A stretch of 11,744 nt of DNA from an uncultured Bacteroides sp. GTDB taxonomy: Bacteria > Bacteroidota > Bacteroidia > Bacteroidales > Bacteroidaceae. The stretch covers positions 1 to 11,744 of the forward strand of contig CAAFUN010000036.1 of NCBI GenBank assembly GCA_900766195.1. The letters are read 5' to 3'. This document shows, piece by piece, positions 1 to 5,438 of the stretch (its first letter is position 1; every line of letters begins with the position of its first letter). The position numbers and the translations under genes are program-made. The notes beneath the pieces were generated by a model. It made no database searches, was not told the DNA's origin, and saw only the letters and a program-made list of their open reading frames with translations.

Positions 1-1038
1 ATTATGCCTATATTAGGTTTATCGCTGCCTGTATTGCTGATTGTTAACCTTATAGCTAGTTTATATTGGGCCATATCACGTAAATGGTTGGCGCTTGTGC
101 CATTATTTGCTTTCTTCTTCAATTGGAACTATCTGACGGCCGTTATACAATTCAATTCCATAAAAAAGAATGATGTTACAACAGTGAATAGTAACAGCAT
201 ATCAAAAGTATTAACCATAGCTACATATAATATACATTCATTTGGAAAAGAGACTACCGGTTACTCTTGCAAAGAACTTGCTAAATACATGAAAAATGAA
301 GGTGTCGACATTATCTGTTTTCAAGAGTTTGAAGACAACCAATACTTCCCCTTAGACAGCATTTGTCGTATTCTTGCCCATTGGCAATATATTTCTATTC
401 CACAAAAAGACTCTATACGGGGTAGAATGTCAATAGCGCTATTCAGCCGTCATCCCATCATCAATCAACAGTTTATACCCTATCCTGATAGTCCAAATTG
501 CAGTATGTTATGTGATATTATTGTCAACCGTGATACTGTACGCATTATAAATAACCATTTGCAAACCACAAGCGTAAGTCAAAACCGAAAAAAATGGGAA
601 TTAGAACTTTCATCCAGAGATACTCATCGCAAAGCTAACGCAGTAAAAGGAGCTGTGGACACATTATATAATAATTCAATAAAACGTGCCACTCAAGTTG
701 ACAGTATTTGTCAGCTCATAGATAATAGCCCTTACCCTGTCATAGCTTGTGGGGACTTAAACTCATTACCTTCTTCTTACGTTTATCATCAACTTAGCCA
801 AAGACTTCAAGATGGTTTCAGAACATCTGGTAGAGGATACATGTACACATTTCGCTATTACAAGCGTTTGCTAAGAATTGACTATATTTTCCATTCTTCG
901 CGTTTCGAAGGAATGCGTTACTATTCTCCCAACCTGGAGTTGTGTAGTGATCATAATCCTGTATTGATGAAAATGAGTACGTATTCCGGACAATACCCGT
1001 TCACCGATTCCGGTGATATCCGTTCACTCCGTTTGTAA
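1..1038 (+). CDS. Membrane-anchored endonuclease/exonuclease/phosphatase family protein, 5' partial, C-terminus altered by IS insertion
   Basis: This is an EEP-superfamily (DNase I/exonuclease III-like) metal-dependent phosphoesterase; its substrate is unknown. The frame is open to the window edge, so the true start is probably upstream. Numbering from the ATG at position 4, two hydrophobic stretches (about 3-24 and 28-50) look like membrane segments, with the catalytic domain after residue 68. The EEP motifs are all visible: TYNIH (N76), FQE (E108), NNHL (H185), GDLN (D251, N253), RIDYIF (D293) and SDHNP (D316, H317). The catalytic set is therefore intact. Homologues normally end soon after SDHNPV, but here residues 325-344 are encoded by the end of the IS element. 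That 20-residue tail replaces what was probably R-I-K-stop. The fold is complete, so the protein may still work. The EEP assignment is firm; the biological role is not. Confidence 0.88.
   Translation: MMPILGLSLPVLLIVNLIASLYWAISRKWLALVPLFAFFFNWNYLTAVIQFNSIKKNDVTTVNSNSISKVLTIATYNIHSFGKETTGYSCKELAKYMKNEGVDIICFQEFEDNQYFPLDSICRILAHWQYISIPQKDSIRGRMSIALFSRHPIINQQFIPYPDSPNCSMLCDIIVNRDTVRIINNHLQTTSVSQNRKKWELELSSRDTHRKANAVKGAVDTLYNNSIKRATQVDSICQLIDNSPYPVIACGDLNSLPSSYVYHQLSQRLQDGFRTSGRGYMYTFRYYKRLLRIDYIFHSSRFEGMRYYSPNLELCSDHNPVLMKMSTYSGQYPFTDSGDIRSLRL
972..977. repeat. Left copy of target-site duplication (AATGAG)
   Basis: AATGAG lies immediately outside the left inverted repeat and recurs at 3794-3799 just outside the right one. 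Joining the two flanks through one copy gives a continuous EEP reading frame, which supports it as a true target duplication. One extra A on the outer side could extend the match to 7 bp. Then the tips would no longer be symmetric, so 6 bp is preferred. Confidence 0.8.
978..1026 (+). repeat. Left end of IS21 element: terminal inverted repeat with two end-repeat copies
   Basis: Two adjoining copies of the element's roughly 22-bp end repeat lie at 982-1003 and 1007-1026. Each has the form ATTCCGG, then a variable core, then CCGTTCA. They are inverted relative to the copies at the right end. In IS21 relatives such multiple terminal repeats are transposase binding sites. The junction of the two copies forms a perfect 6-bp palindrome (TCACCG-ATTC-CGGTGA, 1001-1016). 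The same bases encode the foreign tail of the EEP protein. Confidence 0.75.
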
Positions 1039-1059
1039 TCTTCAGTATCAATGGCAAAG

Positions 1060-1785
1060 TTAATATTTTTTTCTTAGGCTCTCTCCGGCAAGACAAAATT
1101 TCATTGCTTTGTGCACGATTCTGTCCAGACAGGCCTCTGCTATGAGTTCGCTTTGGAAGACATTGTACCAATCAGAGACTGGTAATTGGCTCGCCAGGAT
1201 AGTAGCCTTCCGGTTGTAGCGGTCATCAATGATTTGCTCAAAATCATGTTGCAACTGCCCGTCAAGCTTTACCATGCCAAAATCATCGATGATAAGCAGG
1301 TCATGTGAGTTGACCTTGCGGAAAAAATTAGTCTCGCGTCCTTCGAGATGTACGAGTTTCAGGTTTTCTATGAGCATGTTCATTGTAAAGTATAGCACCT
1401 TGACTCCTTCTCTGCATGCCCTGTCCCCTAGGGCGCAAGCAAAGTAGGTCTTGCCTGTGCCTGCCGACCCTGTAATTATCATTGTCATGCCGTTAGTGAT
1501 ATAGTTGCCTGTAGCCAGATCACTGATGTTTGATGCGGCTATACCTCGTGTGGTGTCTGTTTCAAGCTCTTCTATAGAGGCTTTCAGACGAAAATTTGCA
1601 TTCTTGATGAGACGCTGAATACGGTTGTCCTGACGGGTGTCTCTCTCACACTGCATCATTTGCTGCATACCTTCACGCAAGGTGAGTTTGTCAAGTTGGT
1701 GCGTTTCCTCCAAGGAGTTCCAGCAACTTGCCATTCCCGGGAGTTTGAGTTCGTGTAGAACTCTTGTGATTTCGTTTGTTGTCAT
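1060..1785 (-). CDS. istB: IS21-family transposition helper ATPase IstB
   Basis: A 241-residue AAA+ ATPase related to DnaC that assists the IstA transposase in target selection and strand transfer. Walker A is GSAGTGKT (residues 106-113) and Walker B is LLIIDDFG (163-170). A sensor-like ATILASQLP follows near 194-202, and the AEACLDRIVHKA segment near 217-228 carries the conserved arginine region. The N-terminal helical part (1-75) matches the usual IstB adaptor region. The ATG at 1785 (MTTNEI) is chosen over an in-frame TTG at 1815 that would add ten poorly conserved hydrophobic residues. The gene starts 36 bp after the istA stop, consistent with one transcript. Length is normal for the family and no motif is broken. 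Confidence 0.95.
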   Translation of the reverse strand: MTTNEITRVLHELKLPGMASCWNSLEETHQLDKLTLREGMQQMMQCERDTRQDNRIQRLIKNANFRLKASIEELETDTTRGIAASNISDLATGNYITNGMTMIITGSAGTGKTYFACALGDRACREGVKVLYFTMNMLIENLKLVHLEGRETNFFRKVNSHDLLIIDDFGMVKLDGQLQHDFEQIIDDRYNRKATILASQLPVSDWYNVFQSELIAEACLDRIVHKAMKFCLAGESLRKKY

Positions 1786-1821
1786 GATGTGAATGGATAT
1801 TATAATGTTAAACAAAATATT

Positions 1822-3408
1822 TTATTGGAAGTAGCTGCTTCCACGCATGTTCTCATGGTTAGCCGGTGTAGGAGCCTCATAGCAGAACGTCGGTTCATCC
1901 GCAGGGTCATGGAGGCTATTGCGCTTGAGTATTGCCTCAAACTTCCTGTAGGAGAATACTTTACATTCGATACATTGCCGGCATGTCTTGTTAATCACCG
2001 CTAGTTCGTACTTCCGGTTTAGACTCATGATTGAAGCACAGAGCTTGTAGTATACCTCTTCCGGTTGGTTGGTGCGCCCGGGGTTAAACACCTCTGATAT
2101 ATAGTCCCTGCAGTCAGAGGATATGTGGGCTGCCCACGTTATGTAATACGAAGCGGAACGCTCCATGATAGCCCTGCAGTTTGACGCAAGATGCTCTTTG
2201 ACGTACGTGTGTCCATACTCGTAACTGCGCCTGTGTGAGGCGACTTGCATGCCATCCACGTATATGTTCACGTTTGAACGCGTAAAAATGACAAGCGCCT
2301 TCTTGCCGACATGTATATAAGGTGCGGAATAGAAATGGGTTGCTTTGTCATGACGGAGTTCAATAAAGCAGTTGCTCTGTACTTGCAGGTTCGCGTAGTA
2401 TTTCATCTCATAAATGCTTGTGGGCAGCTGTCTCAGCCGCCCTTTCTCCATGGCATGAAAGCGTTCCTCACGGCTATATGGACGTTTCTGCATGCGAGTC
2501 TTGTTGAATAGAGGCAGTTGTTCCCATATGGCTCTGTTAAGTTCAATAATGGAATAGAAGGTACGGTCTCGCAGCTTGGCATAGATGCGGTTATAGGTCG
2601 TACGCACCTTGTCCTCCACAAGTGCTTTTTGGGTAGGTGCTTTCGGGTCACACGGCAACACGACAAAGTGATAATGGTTGCCCATATCCTCAAGAGCCTT
2701 GTTCAGCTTAGGCTCGTGCCTGTCGTTCGATATAACAGCAGACTTGAGGTTATCCGGCGTAAGAATGGGAGGTACGCCACCAAGATGTTCAAGGCACATT
2801 CTGATTGCAAAAAGAAAGTCTTCACTCTTCTGTGACGGGACGCATATCACATAGGTGTAATCGCTATACGGCATACAAGCCACAAACACCTCCACCTTGA
2901 TGACTTCACCCGTCTGGGTGTCCACATAGCTCAGCTTATCACCGGCAAAGTCCACCATGAGCTTCTCTCCGGGATTGTAGGTGTCTGTAAGCATGGCTAC
3001 ATAGTCTTTCTGAGCAACCAGATTCTGCTGCAGATGGAAATAGAACTGCGATTTGCCATAGCCATCCGGATACGCGTGCTTGTATTCTTCATACAACAGC
3101 TGGCGGGTGACGTGAAGTTTTGGGTTGCCAAGCTGGTCTTTGAAATAAGGCAGCCTGGTCAAAAAGTCATCCATGCGCGGATCACTATACGCCGGATTTC
3201 CCGCATGGAACAGACGATCAAGTTCAGGATCTTCCTTGGTTAGAAGCTCCTCATACGTCCAATTGTTGAGCTGGAAGGTCTTGGTATAATTGTTGATCGT
3301 TTCTTTATTGATTGATAACTTGCGACTGATGCCACGGTTTGATTCCCCTAACTGCTTCAGTTGGAGAACCTGTTTGATTAGACTCATATCTTTTACTGTT
3401 CCTGCCAT
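1822..3408 (-). CDS. istA: IS21-family DDE transposase IstA
   Basis: A 528-residue transposase that binds the element's end repeats and carries out cutting and joining. An N-terminal helix-turn-helix region (about 8-45, with ESNRGISRKLSINKETINNY) precedes an integrase-type rve catalytic core. The likely DDE residues are D153 (MVDFAGD), D219 (LTPDNLKSA) and E265 (QKALVEDKV). A basic C-terminal region follows, rich in Cys and aromatic residues near 490-510. The frame stays open for 92 codons upstream, to an ATG at 3684. That extension only translates the element's end repeats (recurring FRSISV-type peptides), so the start is placed at the ATG of MAGTVKDM, with M8 as an alternative. Length fits Bacteroides-type IstA proteins. 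The product is certain; the start is likely. Confidence 0.94.
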   Translation of the reverse strand: MAGTVKDMSLIKQVLQLKQLGESNRGISRKLSINKETINNYTKTFQLNNWTYEELLTKEDPELDRLFHAGNPAYSDPRMDDFLTRLPYFKDQLGNPKLHVTRQLLYEEYKHAYPDGYGKSQFYFHLQQNLVAQKDYVAMLTDTYNPGEKLMVDFAGDKLSYVDTQTGEVIKVEVFVACMPYSDYTYVICVPSQKSEDFLFAIRMCLEHLGGVPPILTPDNLKSAVISNDRHEPKLNKALEDMGNHYHFVVLPCDPKAPTQKALVEDKVRTTYNRIYAKLRDRTFYSIIELNRAIWEQLPLFNKTRMQKRPYSREERFHAMEKGRLRQLPTSIYEMKYYANLQVQSNCFIELRHDKATHFYSAPYIHVGKKALVIFTRSNVNIYVDGMQVASHRRSYEYGHTYVKEHLASNCRAIMERSASYYITWAAHISSDCRDYISEVFNPGRTNQPEEVYYKLCASIMSLNRKYELAVINKTCRQCIECKVFSYRKFEAILKRNSLHDPADEPTFCYEAPTPANHENMRGSSYFQ

Positions 3409-3413
3409 TTCTA

Positions 3414-3439
3414 TACTGGTATTTTTTAATTTTCCAGTA
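3414..3439 (-). promoter_or_regulatory. Inverted repeat just upstream of the istA start
   Basis: TACTGG (3414-3419) and CCAGTA (3434-3439) form a perfect 6-bp inverted repeat around a 14-base A/T spacer, ending 5 bases before the istA ATG on the - strand. It could be a weak RNA hairpin over the istA start region or a protein-binding site. The A/T-rich spacer would make a large loop, so stability is modest. Its function is an inference from position alone. Confidence 0.3.
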
Positions 3440-3466
3440 CAAAGGAAACTGAAGATGCCGGAAGAG

Positions 3467-3793
3467 TGAACGGGTTTGCTCCGGAAAAAATCCGCTTGCT
3501 TTTTTCTCTTTTGCCCGCTTAAGACATTTATTGAACGGATATGCTCCGGAAAAGTGAAGAATAATCCGATATTTGCTAAAAAGTGAACGGATATGCTCCG
3601 GAAAATGGCGCATTCTATAGTCACATTTTGCTTCTGAACGGATATGCTCCGGAAAAATGTCCAGGTGTTGGTCTTTTTGTCCATTTTTATAGTCTTTATA
3701 TAGACGAAAGGACATCAAAAAGAGGATATTTTACCTCTTCTAGGTGCTGAATGCACCTCCGGAATGCTGAACGGGAATGCTCCGGAATATGTA
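3467..3793 (+). repeat. Right end of IS21 element: array of about 22-bp end repeats
   Basis: This covers most of the 385-bp non-coding stretch between the istA start and the right tip. Direct copies of the form TGAACGGATATGCTCCGGAAAA lie at 3467-3488 (variant core), 3532-3553, 3584-3605, 3635-3656 and, at the tip, 3768-3790 (core GGGAATG). A degenerate copy lies at 3747-3764. All are inverted relative to the two left-end copies. Three inner copies are spaced 51-52 bp apart, while the outermost pair is about 21 bp apart, as at the left end. These are most likely IstA binding sites, as known for IS21. The istA promoter should also lie here, but I could not pick one convincingly. Confidence 0.75.
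3717..3739 (-). terminator. Weak intrinsic terminator-like hairpin inside the IS right end
   Basis: On the - strand, AAGAGG and CCTCTT flank an 8-base A/T loop, followed directly by a further TTT. This gives a short terminator-like structure that would face transcription entering the element from the right, upstream of istA. The stem is only 6 bp and the T run short, so activity is uncertain. Confidence 0.3.
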
Positions 3794-3809
3794 AATGAGA
3801 ATTAAGTGA
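3794..3809 (+). other. Right target-site duplication and displaced original 3' codons of the EEP gene
   Basis: AATGAG at 3794-3799 is the second copy of the target duplication. It is followed by A-ATT-AAG-TGA. Read in the EEP frame through the left copy, the sequence becomes ATG-AGA-ATT-AAG-TGA, so the ancestral protein ended ...VLMKMRIK. This restored length after SDHNPV is typical for the family. These bases are now cut off from their gene by 2.8 kb. Confidence 0.8.
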
Positions 3810-3907
3810 TTTAGCAAGTCTAGTCATTCTCATTATAAGTACTCTCATCACTATCTCCCAGTCGAATGTATTTCTCTAAAAAAGAGCAGTGCAATAAAGA
3901 ACAAAAT

Positions 3908-3941
3908 AGCCCGTTTATAGGATAAATCCTATAAACGGGCT
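3908..3941 (-). terminator. Strong hairpin terminator at the 3' end of the receptor-lipoprotein operon
   Basis: A perfect 15-bp inverted repeat (AGCCCGTTTATAGGA, loop TAAA, then its complement) lies 25 bp beyond the lipoprotein stop codon. On the - strand it is followed by ATTTTGTTCTTT, a T-rich tract. On the + strand the following bases are less T-rich, but the stem could still act there. It probably once served the + strand EEP gene as well, before the IS insertion. Confidence 0.85.
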
Positions 3942-3966
3942 ACTGACTTAATTAAATACTGATACG

Positions 3967-5424
3967 TTATTTAGGAATACCAGTATATATATTATCCAAT
4001 TGATAAGTAGTAGAGATCAAGCTTTCGCCCTTTGTTCCATTACCTAAATATTTAAAAGCTACATGGATTGTTTTCCCCGTATAAGATGATAAATCTATCT
4101 TATAATTAGTCCAATTTACATCATATCCACCTACAGAAGATTTATCTATTTTCAGCTGTGATGTAAGGTTTGTCCATGTTGCAGTGGATATATTAGATGC
4201 TTCACCATTAAAATCTGTTGAAACGAATAAACTTAAAGCATCACCATTATAATAACCAAGTTTCATGTCAAAACTTAGAATCATATCTTTACCCAATTTC
4301 AATGCAGGTGTAACTAACCAATTCTCTATTACTCCTTCGTGTTTATTAGCAGACAATTGAATATATAAGTTTCCACCATAAGATTTATAATCCCAATAAT
4401 ACGTACCTTGAACTGTTGTATTTAACCAACCGTCTCCAGCAAAATGATCGTTAACTTTTCCTTGCTCAAAACTTTCATCCAAAACTACATCAGGAATTTC
4501 ACTTGGTAAAGTTACAGTCCATTTACTATCATTACCTGTCACCGTAGCACGAGCTTGCTTTTCTATTATAGAGGTAGTCGTTTCAGACTCTTGATGTCCT
4601 ACTAAGATGTTATCCAACTGTACAGCAGTATTTTTTGTAGCATCACCCGTATATCTAAATGCAATATATACATTCTGACCAACATAGCTACTCAAATCAT
4701 AAGTTCCAGCTTTAGCCATTGTACTAAATCCAGTAGCTGGTCCCTCAGGTATTACAAATTTAGATGTAATATCTACCCAGTTAGCCTTACTTTGACTTAG
4801 ATTATTAGTACTTGCTGCTCCCAAATAATCTGTTGAAATCAAAACAGAAAGTACATTGCCTTTCCAATAACCAATAGCAAGATCAAAGCTCAAAGCATCT
4901 CCTTTAGCTACTTTTATTTTAGGTGACACAAACCAGCTTACAATCGACTCTTTTACATTGTTACACTGTGCATAAGTATTTCCACTATAAGTAGCATATT
5001 TCCAATTATTGAGATTCTTTTCTTCAAAATTTGTCCAACCCTGAATATTCACATTATCACCTACTGTATAGTTTTGCTCAAAATTCACATTCAAAGTATT
5101 AACAACAGTAGTTGAAGTTTCCTTCTTTATCAAATTATACTTAACGGTTGCTTCCGACCCTTTTTCAGCTGAATAATAAGTAGTATTCAGCCAATCCTCT
5201 ATTTTAACTTTAGCTACGGCAGTAGGATTCTCCGGATCATCCTCTCCTGCATTGAATGCATTTTTCCCTGTATACGCACCGCCATAAGTAAGCTGCAATT
5301 TCTGAATATTACCAGCCTTATAATCCGTCAAACCATCAAAATCCGGTTCATGATTACAAGCAGTAAACATTAAACTTAATGCAGCAGTAGATATTAATAA
5401 TATTTTTTTCATATTCATATTCAT
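3967..5424 (-). CDS. Outer-membrane lipoprotein with two tandem choice-of-anchor-J-like domains
   Basis: A 485-residue predicted lipoprotein. A lipoprotein signal peptide (MKKILLISTAALSLMFTAC) puts the lipidated cysteine at C23. The acidic CNHEPDFD that follows resembles the Bacteroides signal for surface export. Two homologous beta-sandwich segments follow, about 126-276 and 316-482. They share GY(W/Y)xGxxLS(V/L)xxSTD, W(V/T)(D/N)(I/L)TS, DLSSYxGxxxxxAF(R/K)Y and QLDNI. These are choice-of-anchor J features, related to the cleaved-adhesin/jelly-roll domains that bind surface ligands. The gene begins 14 bp after the receptor stop (TGA at 5439-5441) and ends before a strong terminator, so the two form one operon. 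In-frame ATGs at 5424, 5418 and 5412 all keep the signal peptide. It is likely a surface binding partner of the receptor. The ligand is unknown, and it is not SusD-like. Confidence 0.8.
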   Translation of the reverse strand: MNMNMKKILLISTAALSLMFTACNHEPDFDGLTDYKAGNIQKLQLTYGGAYTGKNAFNAGEDDPENPTAVAKVKIEDWLNTTYYSAEKGSEATVKYNLIKKETSTTVVNTLNVNFEQNYTVGDNVNIQGWTNFEEKNLNNWKYATYSGNTYAQCNNVKESIVSWFVSPKIKVAKGDALSFDLAIGYWKGNVLSVLISTDYLGAASTNNLSQSKANWVDITSKFVIPEGPATGFSTMAKAGTYDLSSYVGQNVYIAFRYTGDATKNTAVQLDNILVGHQESETTTSIIEKQARATVTGNDSKWTVTLPSEIPDVVLDESFEQGKVNDHFAGDGWLNTTVQGTYYWDYKSYGGNLYIQLSANKHEGVIENWLVTPALKLGKDMILSFDMKLGYYNGDALSLFVSTDFNGEASNISTATWTNLTSQLKIDKSSVGGYDVNWTNYKIDLSSYTGKTIHVAFKYLGNGTKGESLISTTYQLDNIYTGIPK

Positions 5425-5438
5425 TATACAGTCATTAA

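Larger units (their letters stand above)
978..3793 (-). mobile_element. IS21-family insertion sequence (istA-istB), complete
   Basis: An element of about 2816 bp encodes the two-protein transposition system typical of IS21: the DDE transposase IstA and the AAA+ helper IstB, both on the - strand. Its tips are inverted repeats matching at 12 of 13 positions (TACGTATTCCGGA at 978-990 against the reverse complement of 3781-3793, TACATATTCCGGA). It is flanked by a 6-bp direct repeat, AATGAG. The ends carry further internal repeats. The tips do not show the TG...CA ends common in IS21 relatives, so the exact border could shift by a base or two. Both genes are full length with intact catalytic motifs, so the element may be active. 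It looks richer in G+C than the genes around it, which suggests an outside origin. Confidence 0.9.

Noticed and set aside
1786..1815. In-frame TTG start extending istB by ten residues
   Set aside because: The added residues (FNIIISIHI) are not typical of IstB, and the ATG at 1785 gives the normal family N-terminus.
2518..2835. A 105-codon + strand open frame inside istA
   Set aside because: It is antisense to the transposase catalytic core, with no recognisable family. It is a shadow of istA.
3467..3656. Four near-identical 22-bp repeats separated by about 29-43 bp, resembling a small CRISPR array
   Set aside because: The same motif occurs inverted at the other end of the IS and at its tips, and the spacing is uneven. 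It lies directly upstream of istA and no cas gene is present, so it is the transposase-binding end array.
3305..3718. A 137-codon - strand open frame overlapping the istA start
   Set aside because: It translates the repeat array in another frame (PEHIRS repeats) and then overlaps istA, with no recognisable domain.
978..3793. Flanking inverted repeats as an invertible, phase-variable segment
   Set aside because: The segment encodes IstA and IstB, is bounded by a target duplication and interrupts a reconstructable gene, so transposition explains it fully.
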